From contig JAJQDJ010000299.1 of NCBI GenBank assembly GCA_021202205.1, positions 1 through 10,751 of the forward strand: a stretch of DNA of 10,751 bases. The letters are read 5' to 3'. A program made the position numbers and the translations under genes. Each line of letters begins with the position of its first letter. Within the stretch, counting starts at the first letter, position 1. Positions 1 to 7,122 of this stretch are shown piece by piece. This DNA comes from Erysipelotrichaceae bacterium. Lineage in GTDB: Bacteria; Bacillota_I; Bacilli_A; Erysipelotrichales; Coprobacillaceae. Under the pieces are notes generated by a model, which worked only from the letters and a program-made list of their open reading frames with translations, did no database searches and had not been told where the DNA came from.

Positions 1-3
1 AAA

Positions 4-945
4 TTAAATTTTTTTCATCTTAATTCCACTTTCTGCTTGCAATTCGGGATTATTTCGAGGATGAGAATGATCATAGACTTCTTTGAGGTGTTGGATAGAT
101 ACATGCGTATAAATTTGTGTGGTTGATAAGTAAGCATGTCCCAATAATTCTTGAACCAAACGAATATCTATACCCTCTTCTAATAAATGAGTGGCAAATG
201 AATGTCTAAAAGTATGAGGATGAATTTTTTTAGTAGGATCATAATTTTCAACAACCCTATCAACGATGTTTTCAACCCCACGATTTGTAAGTTTTCTACC
301 AAACTTATTAACAAAAACATAATCATGATTTTCATGATATTGACACATTAATTCCTTACGATCATCATGAATGTAGTTTTTTAGACATTCAGCTGCAAAA
401 TCATGAAAAGGAACATAACGATCTTTCTTACCTTTACCATGAATAAGTAAGACTTGTCTAGAAAAATCAATTTGTTGCAACGTTAAATTGACGACCTCAG
501 AGCAACGAAGTCCTGATGCATACATCAGTTCTAACATAGCTTGATTTCTTCTTCCTAATAATGTAGAGGTATCAATACTATCTAATAAATCCATCATTTC
601 ATCTATATATAAGACATCTGGATTCCTTTGCCCTGTTTTTAAAGAATCAACTTCTAAAAATGGATTATCATTGATATAGTCTTCATTTTGCATGAACTTA
701 TAAAAGCCACGTAATGATGATATTTTTCTATTAATAGTTTTAGAAGCCAATTCATCTTGATGCAACATAGCTAAATAACCACGTATATCCTGATATGTCA
801 CAGATAGACAATCATCAATTGCTTGTTGCTTTAGATATGTAAAAAAAGAATCAATGTCTCTTTCATATTCTTTAATTGTTAGAGAAGAATAATCTTTTTG
901 ATAATGTAAATAATCAAGATATTCATTTTTATATTGATTGTTCAT
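4..945 (-). CDS. xerC: Tyrosine recombinase XerC (CodV-type), chromosome dimer resolution
   Basis: This is a 313-residue site-specific tyrosine recombinase. With a XerD partner it would resolve chromosome dimers at the dif site during division. The N-terminal SAM-like DNA-binding domain (about residues 1-90) is followed by a catalytic domain with the full active-site set visible: R147 (SGLRCSE), K171 (HGKGKK), H244 and R247 (HPHTFRHSF), H270 (LLGH) and nucleophile Y279 (TQIYTH). Length is normal for XerC/XerD (about 300). The ATG at 945 has a GAAGGA ribosome binding site 8 bases upstream and overlaps the end of trmFO by 17 bases, so the two are probably translationally coupled. The call XerC rather than XerD rests on position: trmFO followed by xerC/codV is the conserved Bacillota order. 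The sequence alone does not separate the paralogues with certainty. The stop lies 3 bases from the window edge; hslV or codY would be expected beyond it. Confidence 0.9.
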   Translation of the reverse strand: MNNQYKNEYLDYLHYQKDYSSLTIKEYERDIDSFFTYLKQQAIDDCLSVTYQDIRGYLAMLHQDELASKTINRKISSLRGFYKFMQNEDYINDNPFLEVDSLKTGQRNPDVLYIDEMMDLLDSIDTSTLLGRRNQAMLELMYASGLRCSEVVNLTLQQIDFSRQVLLIHGKGKKDRYVPFHDFAAECLKNYIHDDRKELMCQYHENHDYVFVNKFGRKLTNRGVENIVDRVVENYDPTKKIHPHTFRHSFATHLLEEGIDIRLVQELLGHAYLSTTQIYTHVSIQHLKEVYDHSHPRNNPELQAESGIKMKKI

Positions 946-2218
946 TGATGAATTCCTTCATTTCTTTAATAGCGCGCGTAGCATAAGCTGCTTTTCTTTC
1001 TTTTTTCTTAACTTTAACTTTTAATTTAGGTAAGATACCAAAATTAGCTTTCATGGGCTGAAAGTTATTTTTATCAGCATGGGTAATATAATAAGATAAT
1101 GATCCCATAACAGTATTTCTTGGATATTGTAATGGTTTTAAGCCATTACAATATCGTGCCATATTGATACCTGCGACCAAACCACTTTGAGCTGATTCTA
1201 CATATCCCTCTACACCTGTCATTTGTCCTGCGAAATAAAGATCATCACGATTGTTAGATTGGTAGGTAGGTTTTAAACATATTGGTGAACATATATAAGA
1301 ATTACGGTGCATGACACCATATCTGACTATTTCAGCATTTTCTAAACCTGGTATCATATGAATAATACGTTTTTGTTCACCCCATTTTAAATTTGTCTGA
1401 AAGCCAACAATATTGTATAATGAACCAATTGCATTATCCATTCTTAGTTGAACAACAGCATGAAATCTATGACCATCTTTTTCAAGCCCAACTGGCTTCA
1501 TAGGACCAAATAATAGTGTTTGCTTACCTCTTTGAGCCATCACCTCAAAAGGCATACATCCTTCAAAGAATTTTTCATCTTCTTCCTTAACAGTTTCAGC
1601 ATGGATTAAAGCATCATAAAATACATCAAACTCTTCTTCATTCATTGGACAATTAATATATTCAGCCTCTCCTTTATCATAGCGTGATTTATAATAAGCT
1701 TTATGAAAATCAATACTTTCTTTAGTAATAATGGGAGCAGCAGCGTCATAAAAATAAAAATACTCTTCATTTAATAATTCTTTAATTGATGAAGATAAAG
1801 CATCACTTGTAAGTGGTCCTGTTGCAATGATTGTTGGACCATCAGGTATGTTTGTGATTTCTTCATGTATGACTTCAACCAAAGGATGATGACTTAAATA
1901 ATCTGTAATATCTTGAGAAAAGCCATATCGATCGACTGCTAAAGAGCCACCAGCAGGTACACGATGTTTTTCAGCCATCTTTATAATTAAACTATCATGC
2001 ATACGCATTTCTTCTTTTAAAACACCTACAGCATTTGTGAGACCATCAGCACGTAAGGAATTAGAACAAACCAATTCAGCAAAATATTCAGTTTTATGAG
2101 CACCTGTTGTTTTAATAGGTCGTATTTCATAAAGCTTGACTGGAATGCCACGTTTAATTAATTGATAAGTTGCTTCTACACCTGCAAGTCCAGCACCTAT
2201 AATATTGACTTTTGTCAT
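929..2218 (-). CDS. trmFO: TrmFO, folate/FAD-dependent tRNA (m5U54) methyltransferase
   Basis: The product methylates uridine 54 in the T-loop of tRNAs, using methylenetetrahydrofolate as carbon donor and FADH2 as reductant. From the chosen start it has 429 residues, close to the B. subtilis enzyme (about 435). The N-terminus carries the dinucleotide-binding motif GAGLAG (residues 8-13). The two conserved cysteines of the family are visible, C51 in the LVCSNSLR motif and C221 in GCMPFEVMAQRG, with GPMKPVGL further on and a C-terminal FAGQMTGVEGYVESAQSG signature. A reading frame continues upstream to a TTG at 2248, directly abutting the topA stop, and also includes an ATG at 2227. The ATG at 2218 is preferred because AAAGGA lies 9 bases before it, whereas the 2227 ATG abuts that site. 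It overlaps xerC by 17 bases at its end and follows a terminator-like hairpin on the topA stop. Confidence 0.93.
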   Translation of the reverse strand: MTKVNIIGAGLAGVEATYQLIKRGIPVKLYEIRPIKTTGAHKTEYFAELVCSNSLRADGLTNAVGVLKEEMRMHDSLIIKMAEKHRVPAGGSLAVDRYGFSQDITDYLSHHPLVEVIHEEITNIPDGPTIIATGPLTSDALSSSIKELLNEEYFYFYDAAAPIITKESIDFHKAYYKSRYDKGEAEYINCPMNEEEFDVFYDALIHAETVKEEDEKFFEGCMPFEVMAQRGKQTLLFGPMKPVGLEKDGHRFHAVVQLRMDNAIGSLYNIVGFQTNLKWGEQKRIIHMIPGLENAEIVRYGVMHRNSYICSPICLKPTYQSNNRDDLYFAGQMTGVEGYVESAQSGLVAGINMARYCNGLKPLQYPRNTVMGSLSYYITHADKNNFQPMKANFGILPKLKVKVKKKERKAAYATRAIKEMKEFINEQSI

Positions 2219-2227
2219 TTTATTCAT

Positions 2228-2233
2228 TCCTTT
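2228..2233 (-). promoter_or_regulatory. Ribosome binding site deciding the trmFO start
   Basis: AAAGGA on the minus strand lies 9 bases upstream of the ATG at 2218. It abuts an alternative in-frame ATG (2227) and lies inside the longer frame starting at TTG 2248, so only the 2218 start is properly spaced. The result also matches the family N-terminus, which begins a few residues before the GxGxxG motif. Confidence 0.6.
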
Positions 2234-2234
2234 C

Positions 2235-2257
2235 AAAAAAGTCCTCAATTAGGACTT
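2235..2257 (-). terminator. Intrinsic terminator-like hairpin on the topA stop, before trmFO
   Basis: Read on the minus strand, a 7-bp perfect stem (AAGTCCT / AGGACTT, plus-strand arms 2251-2257 and 2239-2245) with a 5-base loop is followed immediately by a run of Ts (2235-2240). The stem contains the last codons and the TAA stop of topA, and the tract ends a few bases before the trmFO ribosome binding site. The stem has only three G:C pairs, so partial termination, lowering trmFO-xerC relative to topA, is more likely than a full stop. No separate promoter for trmFO is evident, which also argues for read-through. Confidence 0.55.
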
Positions 2258-4210
2258 CTTTTCTTTAATAATAGTCTTACACTTAGGATAAGAAGAGCAT
2301 GCCTTGAATTCACCCCAGCGTCCTTTTTTTATAACTATAGGACTACCACAATTAGGACATACTTCATCAGTTTCAATTGGCTCTTGTTTAGTCTTTTTTT
2401 CATTCTTGATATATTTACATTCAGGATAAGAAGAACATGCTACAAAATCTCCATATTTCCCTTTTCTAATAACTAAATCAGAACCACATTCAGGACATTT
2501 TTCACCAGTCTTTTCTGGTTGTACCTGTTCCATTTTTTCATAAGCATTTTCTAATAAAGGCTCAAAACGTTCTTCAAATGAAGATAAAGCATGAACATAA
2601 TCATCATCACCCTCAGCAATATCATCCAATACTTCTTCCATTTGAGCAGTGTATTCTACATTTATAATACTATCAAAATAAGCGACCAATTGACTATTTG
2701 TTAAAATACCAGATTCTGTTGGCTTAAATGTACGATCAACCATTTCTACATATCTTCTTGTAACAATTGTATCAATAATACTAGCATAAGTACTAGGTCT
2801 ACCAATTCCTAATTCTTCCAATTCTCTAATAAGCTTAGCTTCAGTATATCGTGCTGGTGGTTTTGTAAAATGTTGAGATTTCTGTATATCCTTACTTAAT
2901 AACTCTTCTTTAATATCAACTTCAGGTAAAATCTCATCCTTTTGTTTTTCATATTGACTATATAAGCGTAAATAACCATCAAACTTAATAACTGAACCAG
3001 TTGCTTTAAATTCATAATCATTATTATCTAATAAAATAGTTGTGGCATTTAATATAGCACTAGCCATCAATGAAGATAAAGCACGAGCATATATTAAAGA
3101 ATATAATTTGTATTCATCATTATTTAAATATTGTTTGATACTTTCAGGATTACGTAACACACTTGTTGGTCTGATAGCCTCATGAGCATCTTGAACATTT
3201 TCCTTTTTCTTGCTGATTTTAACATTCCCAACATAATTTTCACCATACTTTTCACTTATATATTGTTTAGCATCACTTACAAATGTATCAGATAAACGAA
3301 TAGAATCTGTACGCATATAAGTAATTAAACCAACTGTTTCATTACCAATGTCCACACCTTCATAAAGCTTTTGAGCAATCTGCATTGTTTTTCTTGCTTT
3401 AAAATTTAATCTAGATGAAGCTTCTTGTTGCAAAGTTGAAGTAATGAACGGAGGTTTAGAAGCTCGTTTCTTTTGCGTTTTTTTTACATCCGAAACAATG
3501 AATTTTTGATTTAATGATTCGTAAACATTATTTGTTTCTTCTTCATTCTTTAACTCTATTTTCTTCCCTTGATATTTTGAAAGTTCAGCTTCAAATTCTA
3601 TATTATCTTTTTCAAATAATGCTTTAACACGCCAATATTCTTCTGGAATAAATGCTTCAATTTCTGCTTCCTTTTCACAAATAAGTCTTAAAGCTACAGA
3701 TTGTACACGTCCTGCCGATTTTGATTTAATCTTTTTTTGTAATAGTTTTGATAATTTAAAACCAATAATTCGATCTAAAACACGTCTTGTTTCTTGTGAT
3801 TTCACAAGGTTTTGATCAATTTGTCTCGGATTTTCTAATGCATGAACAACAGCATCTTTAGTCACTTCATTAAAAACAATACGGTTATCCAAATTCTGAT
3901 CCAATCCTAACACTTCTGCTAGATGCCATGAAATAGCTTCTCCTTCACGATCAGGGTCGGTTGCCAAATAAACATAATCAGCATTCTTGACAGATTTCTT
4001 TAATTCTTTAACAACATCTTTTTTATCTTTATTTATAATATAATGAGGCTTAAATTGATTTTCGACATCAACTCCAAGTCCCCCTTTTCCAGTTGTGGCT
4101 AAGTCTCTAATATGACCTTTAGAAGAAGTAACTTCATAATCAGAACCAAGATACTTTTCAATTGTTTTTGATTTTGAAGGTGATTCAACAATCACTAAAT
4201 TCTTTCCCAT
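2249..4210 (-). CDS. topA: DNA topoisomerase I (type IA)
   Basis: A 653-residue type IA topoisomerase that relaxes negative supercoils by a single-strand cut and passage. The N-terminal TOPRIM domain begins with the VESPSKS motif (E9) and has the acidic TDPDREGE cluster (D85, D87, E89) for Mg2+ binding. The nucleophilic tyrosine is Y298 in GLITYMRTDS. The IGRPSTYA motif and the arginine-rich KSAGRVQSVALR segment (about 164-175) are also present. The C-terminus carries two zinc-ribbon repeats, each with CPxCG...CSSYPxCK (from about residues 574 and 618). B. subtilis TopA is about 690 residues, so this is a normal two-finger variant. The ATG at 4210 has a strong AGGAGG site 5-6 bases upstream. 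It lies 46 bases after dprA and has its own promoter-like sequence there, so it can be expressed independently of dprA. Confidence 0.97.
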   Translation of the reverse strand: MGKNLVIVESPSKSKTIEKYLGSDYEVTSSKGHIRDLATTGKGGLGVDVENQFKPHYIINKDKKDVVKELKKSVKNADYVYLATDPDREGEAISWHLAEVLGLDQNLDNRIVFNEVTKDAVVHALENPRQIDQNLVKSQETRRVLDRIIGFKLSKLLQKKIKSKSAGRVQSVALRLICEKEAEIEAFIPEEYWRVKALFEKDNIEFEAELSKYQGKKIELKNEEETNNVYESLNQKFIVSDVKKTQKKRASKPPFITSTLQQEASSRLNFKARKTMQIAQKLYEGVDIGNETVGLITYMRTDSIRLSDTFVSDAKQYISEKYGENYVGNVKISKKKENVQDAHEAIRPTSVLRNPESIKQYLNNDEYKLYSLIYARALSSLMASAILNATTILLDNNDYEFKATGSVIKFDGYLRLYSQYEKQKDEILPEVDIKEELLSKDIQKSQHFTKPPARYTEAKLIRELEELGIGRPSTYASIIDTIVTRRYVEMVDRTFKPTESGILTNSQLVAYFDSIINVEYTAQMEEVLDDIAEGDDDYVHALSSFEERFEPLLENAYEKMEQVQPEKTGEKCPECGSDLVIRKGKYGDFVACSSYPECKYIKNEKKTKQEPIETDEVCPNCGSPIVIKKGRWGEFKACSSYPKCKTIIKEKKS

Positions 4211-4231
4211 AAAATTCCTCCTAGCTTTTCT

Positions 4232-4260
4232 ATTATTATTGGTTTTTTAAAATTTGTCAA
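4232..4260 (-). promoter_or_regulatory. Promoter for topA, overlapping the dprA stop codon
   Basis: On the minus strand a perfect -35 box TTGACA (4255-4260) is separated by exactly 17 bases from AATAAT (4232-4237), a 5/6 match to the sigma-A -10 box. The -35 box overlaps the TGA stop of dprA. Predicted transcription starts near 4225, giving a short leader of about 15 bases that contains the AGGAGG ribosome binding site of topA. Confidence 0.75.
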
Positions 4261-5021
4261 TGAAAATCTTCATCTTCCATTATATCTGACGCATTTAAAA
4301 CCAAAGTTGCTCCCTGTCTAATGAGTTCATTGCATCCATTATAGTCATTATAACGAGAAGGTATACAATAAATGGTCTTACCTTGTTCCAAGGCATAACC
4401 AGCCGTTATCATAGTTCCACTTTTAACTCTTGCCTCACTAATTAATATTGAATCCGATAACCCCGCAATAATACGATTACGATACGGAAATTGTCTTTTA
4501 GAAGGTGTTGTTAAATGGGGATATTCACTTATAATCAATTGATTTTTCTTTAATTCATCATATAAAAGACGATTCTCTTTAGGATAAACATAATCAATGC
4601 CTGTACCTAATACGGCAATAGTAGAACCATTATTATTGATTGCAGCTAAATGAGCAATAGCATCTACACCTTTAGCCATTCCACTTACAATTGTATAATC
4701 ATTTATAGCTAGATTCTTTGCAAAATAATCCGTCGCCTGTTTACCATAATCACTCATTTGACGCATACCAACTATACCTATTGTTTTATTTTTAACTAAA
4801 TCTAAATTTCCGTAATAATATAAAACAAATGGGGGTAAAGCTATTTCCTTTAATCTTTTAGGATAATCATCACTTAATAATGTTGTGTATTGACAATCCA
4901 TTGTTTTTAAAAATTCTTCTAATAAATAAAAATCTACTTCCTCATGCACCTTGATAGCTTTCAGTATTTTATTGAAATCTCCTTGATATTTTAAAGATAA
5001 ATACAATAAAGTCTGTTCCAT
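4257..5021 (-). CDS. dprA: DNA-processing protein DprA (Smf), short form
   Basis: DprA binds incoming single-stranded DNA and loads RecA during transformation; in non-competent species its role is less clear. This copy has 254 residues. The Rossmann-like core is complete: YPKRLKEI and PPFVLYYYGN (53-72), GIVGMRQMSDYG (82-93), SGMAKGVDAIAH (113-124), GTGIDYVYPKEN (139-150), SEYP (165-168), FPYRNRIIAGLS (178-189), SGTMITAGYALEQGK (201-215) and GCNELIRQGA (229-238). The chain ends about 16 residues after the last motif, so the C-terminal winged-helix domain of longer homologues is missing, and the N-terminal domain is short. The frame extends to a TTG at 5033, but that extension contains the GGAGG site. 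The ATG at 5021, 5 bases after that site, is therefore used. A leader with a terminator-like hairpin precedes it. Confidence 0.93.
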   Translation of the reverse strand: MEQTLLYLSLKYQGDFNKILKAIKVHEEVDFYLLEEFLKTMDCQYTTLLSDDYPKRLKEIALPPFVLYYYGNLDLVKNKTIGIVGMRQMSDYGKQATDYFAKNLAINDYTIVSGMAKGVDAIAHLAAINNNGSTIAVLGTGIDYVYPKENRLLYDELKKNQLIISEYPHLTTPSKRQFPYRNRIIAGLSDSILISEARVKSGTMITAGYALEQGKTIYCIPSRYNDYNGCNELIRQGATLVLNASDIMEDEDFH

Positions 5022-5026
5022 AATTT

Positions 5027-5031
5027 CCTCC
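5027..5031 (-). promoter_or_regulatory. Ribosome binding site deciding the dprA start
   Basis: GGAGG on the minus strand sits 5 bases upstream of the ATG at 5021. It lies within the extra four codons of an upstream TTG start at 5033, which is therefore unlikely to be used. The site begins only 5 bases after the T-tract of the upstream hairpin. Confidence 0.8.
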
Positions 5032-5035
5032 AATC

Positions 5036-5058
5036 AAAAAGGGACTTTAAACGTCCCT
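5036..5058 (-). terminator. Terminator-like hairpin in the dprA leader (attenuator candidate)
   Basis: On the minus strand AGGGAC / GTCCCT form a 6-bp GC-rich stem (plus-strand arms 5053-5058 and 5040-5045) with a 7-base loop, followed by five Ts (5036-5040). It lies between the proposed dprA promoter and the dprA ribosome binding site, with no gene between it and the esterase terminator further upstream. It therefore cannot be terminating another gene, and it should reduce or condition dprA transcription. Confidence 0.65.
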
Positions 5059-5109
5059 CTATTTTATTCATCTGTTTTGGATAGTTCTTCCTTACAGAAT
5101 CATCCCCCC
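5059..5109 (-). promoter_or_regulatory. dprA 5' leader with possible competing structures
   Basis: The segment between the proposed promoter and the terminator hairpin starts with a purine block AAGGGGGG (5104-5111). It then forms a possible stem TCTGT / ACAGA (plus-strand arms 5094-5098 and 5071-5075) enclosing a smaller GGA/TCC stem (5079-5081, 5089-5091). The G-run could pair with the GTCCCTTTT side of the downstream hairpin and so act as an antiterminator. I do not recognise a known riboswitch or T-box in it; the T-box AGGGTGGNACCGCG signature is absent. The fold is read by eye, and the ligand or trigger, if any, is unknown. Confidence 0.35.
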
Positions 5110-5112
5110 TTA

Positions 5113-5139
5113 CTTATATATATACGCTCAAAATTTCAA
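5113..5139 (-). promoter_or_regulatory. Probable promoter for dprA
   Basis: On the minus strand TTGAAA (5134-5139) is followed after 15 bases by TATAAG (5113-5118) inside a TATATATATAAG stretch, so the exact -10 register is uncertain and the spacer is short. Upstream is an A/T-tract that could act as an UP element, and the -35 box lies in a tandem 8-bp repeat GAAATTTT. A promoter is expected here because a strong terminator closes the preceding operon at 5158. Confidence 0.5.
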
Positions 5140-5157
5140 AATTTCTTTTTTTTAAAT

Positions 5158-5185
5158 AAAAAAAGTCTAGATTATTTTCTAGACT
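5158..5185 (-). terminator. Intrinsic terminator of the gshA-like/amidotransferase/ATP-grasp/esterase operon
   Basis: An 8-bp perfect stem AGTCTAGA / TCTAGACT (arms 5164-5171 and 5178-5185) with a 6-base loop is followed on the minus strand by seven Ts (5158-5164). It begins one base after the TAA stop of the esterase gene and closes the four-gene operon. Confidence 0.85.
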
Positions 5186-5186
5186 A

Positions 5187-5930
5187 TTAATCTTTATTTA
5201 AAACATAAGGCAAAAAATATAACATTTGCTTTTTCCACCATGGCCAATCATGATCAACATCATAACCCCAAAAATCAAGCCAACCATCAATCCCCTTTTG
5301 TCTAAATATATCACGAATGATATTTAAAGTACGAATCCCTTCCTTCTGCCAGGCACCCTGACCTATCGAAAGAATAATCTTTTTTTGATTATATAATTCA
5401 ATATATGGATGATCAAGAGGTAATTCTGCTAAAAAATGAACTGGTGAATTATAATAAAGTGTACTATTACACCATCCATCCCAAAAATGCATAGCATCAT
5501 AACAACCAGATAATGCTATAACACCATCAAATAAATCAGGTCTTCTTAAAAATGTAATTGCAGCATGGGTAGCCCCTAAGCTACAACCATTGGTAATAAG
5601 TTTATCAACATGATAAGTATTTTTGATATATGGAACAACTTCATTAACAATATAATAATAGTATTGCTCTTGAATATAGGCACGATGTTCTTTATCGCCA
5701 TTTATATCTGACCAGCTTTCACAATCTACAGTATCCACGCAAAACAATTGAATTTGTCCAGATTCTATAAAATCTTTTAATGTATCAATCATGCCAAAAC
5801 ATTCATAATTATCGCACATGGCATCCTGACATGGAAAAACTAACATACCCAAACCACTATGACCATAAACCAACATATGCATATCACGATTAAGGCATGG
5901 ACTATATTGTGTTATATATTCTCTATTCAT
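5187..5930 (-). CDS. Esterase-D-like alpha/beta hydrolase, last gene of the thiol-like operon
   Basis: A 247-residue cytoplasmic hydrolase without a signal peptide. The nucleophile elbow is GCSLG with S117, and a C-terminal HDW motif gives the likely catalytic histidine H227 (YDVDHDWPWW), the layout of the esterase D family (which includes S-formylglutathione hydrolase and antigen-85-type acyltransferases). The third acid is not obvious; E197 is a candidate. The protein has nine cysteines (C12, 34, 39, 44, 64, 70, 116, 143, 154), one next to the nucleophile. Its substrate cannot be read from sequence. In this operon a thioester or ester of the pathway product is a reasonable guess, by analogy with S-acyl-glutathione hydrolases. 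The ATG at 5930 has an AAGGG site 6 bases upstream and overlaps the ATP-grasp gene by 8 bases, indicating coupling. A terminator follows one base after the stop. Confidence 0.8.
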   Translation of the reverse strand: MNREYITQYSPCLNRDMHMLVYGHSGLGMLVFPCQDAMCDNYECFGMIDTLKDFIESGQIQLFCVDTVDCESWSDINGDKEHRAYIQEQYYYYIVNEVVPYIKNTYHVDKLITNGCSLGATHAAITFLRRPDLFDGVIALSGCYDAMHFWDGWCNSTLYYNSPVHFLAELPLDHPYIELYNQKKIILSIGQGAWQKEGIRTLNIIRDIFRQKGIDGWLDFWGYDVDHDWPWWKKQMLYFLPYVLNKD

Positions 5931-7113
5931 TGTTATCCCTTCTTTTTAAAATATAATTGATTTGTTTATCAAGTTCATCTTTATTATCAGCTCTAACAAG
6001 AAATGCATGATTGCCCATTTCAGCTGCCAAGGCTTGATCTACATCACTTTCCTGTATAATTTTAGAAGCGAATTTATTTCTAATATCTTGATTACTATAA
6101 GCATAGTTAATAGAATTTTTACGACCAAAGTGAGTAACATAATGTTTAAATTCACTTTGCATAAAACATTTATCATAAATTAAGCTATCAGCCCAAATTG
6201 TGTAAACATCACTATCAAAAGAATAATTCATTTTATCAGTAATATATCCACCAGGAGCGCGCATATTGACTTCCAAGCCTACAATATCTCCTTTAAGACC
6301 TAAACCATCCTTATCATCGTCCAATCTAAAAAATTCAAAATGAAAAAACTTATTGCGACTATCTAATTCATTTAGTAATCTGCAACCCGCATCATATAAA
6401 TCCTTTGTCGGTGCTTGCCCAATACTAACAACGTCATTATCAAGATTCACAGCATCCATCAAACTAACTGGTAAAACTTGACTTGAAGCAAAAAGCACAT
6501 TTTTATGGCTATCCGTGATGCCATCAAATGTTTCTACATGACCTTTTACAACTTCTTCTTCAATAAATAAGAGATCAGGCTTATGCTGCCAGAAATGAAG
6601 AATTTCATCATCATTATGAAGCTTATAAGTATGATTGGCACCAACTCCATGATCAGGTTTCACTATGACTGGATATCCAACATCACTAGCAAATTCTAAA
6701 GCATCATCAATATTTTCAATAAGCTTATATCGTGCCGTAAGAATATTGGCACGTTGATAGGCTTCTTTCATTAATGATTTATGATTCATATACTTTAAAG
6801 TGTTATAACCTGGACCAGTTGTTATATGAAAATCATCTCGAAGTTTTGCCTCTAATTCTAACCAATATTCATTCTGTGATTCGATATAATCAATCCTGCC
6901 ATAATGATAAATATAATAGGCAACTTTTCGCATAACTTGATCATAATCTTCCAAAGAAGAAATATATTGATATTCAGTTAAGCTGTTTTGCACAGTTTCA
7001 TTAATATAACTTGCATCTCCAATCCCTAAGACATTAACACCACGTACTTTTAATCTATTACAAAACTGATAGAAATGTGTTGGAAAATGGGGTGATAAAA
7101 ATATAACGTTCAT
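5923..7113 (-). CDS. ATP-grasp ligase of unknown substrate
   Basis: A 396-residue ATP-grasp enzyme expected to activate a carboxylate as an acyl phosphate and join it to an amine or thiol. The N-terminal pre-ATP-grasp Rossmann region begins MNVIFLSPHFP and has VNVLGIGD (about 26-33). The ATP-binding lysine is K152 in YPVIVKPDHGVGA, the hinge is FIEEEV (183-188), and the metal ligands are probably E260 (FHFEFF) and E281/N283 in LEVNMRAPGG. It looks like the stand-alone carbamoyl-phosphate-synthase-like ATP-grasp group, not like GshB or the C-terminal half of bifunctional GshF. It follows the amidotransferase by 9 bases; its AGGAGG site overlaps that gene's TAG stop. It overlaps the esterase by 8 bases. 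Context suggests it adds a second component to gamma-glutamylcysteine or a related compound; this is inference and the partner substrate is unknown. Confidence 0.85.
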   Translation of the reverse strand: MNVIFLSPHFPTHFYQFCNRLKVRGVNVLGIGDASYINETVQNSLTEYQYISSLEDYDQVMRKVAYYIYHYGRIDYIESQNEYWLELEAKLRDDFHITTGPGYNTLKYMNHKSLMKEAYQRANILTARYKLIENIDDALEFASDVGYPVIVKPDHGVGANHTYKLHNDDEILHFWQHKPDLLFIEEEVVKGHVETFDGITDSHKNVLFASSQVLPVSLMDAVNLDNDVVSIGQAPTKDLYDAGCRLLNELDSRNKFFHFEFFRLDDDKDGLGLKGDIVGLEVNMRAPGGYITDKMNYSFDSDVYTIWADSLIYDKCFMQSEFKHYVTHFGRKNSINYAYSNQDIRNKFASKIIQESDVDQALAAEMGNHAFLVRADNKDELDKQINYILKRRDNNE

Positions 7114-7122
7114 AAATTCCTC

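Noticed and set aside
4..945. Phage or integron integrase rather than XerC
   Set aside because: Length, motif set and the trmFO-xerC synteny fit the housekeeping recombinase; no attachment site or phage gene is nearby.
2162..2476. Plus-strand 104-residue open frame over trmFO and topA
   Set aside because: It is antisense to two well-supported genes, is rich in Phe/Ser/Ile/Arg as expected from reversed AT-rich coding, and has no recognisable motif.
4944..5069. Small upstream ORF (about 26 codons starting MNKIEGR) running through the dprA leader hairpin and out of frame into dprA
   Set aside because: It has no Shine-Dalgarno sequence before its ATG and no conserved feature; translation through the hairpin remains possible but is unsupported.
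5027..5139. T-box or known riboswitch in the dprA leader
   Set aside because: No T-box signature and no match by eye to the fluoride, preQ1, guanidine, ZTP or cyclic-dinucleotide consensus; the leader is also too short for a T-box.
5962..6183. Plus-strand 73-residue open frame inside the ATP-grasp gene
   Set aside because: Antisense to a complete enzyme with conserved motifs; low-complexity hydrophobic composition and no ribosome binding site noticed.
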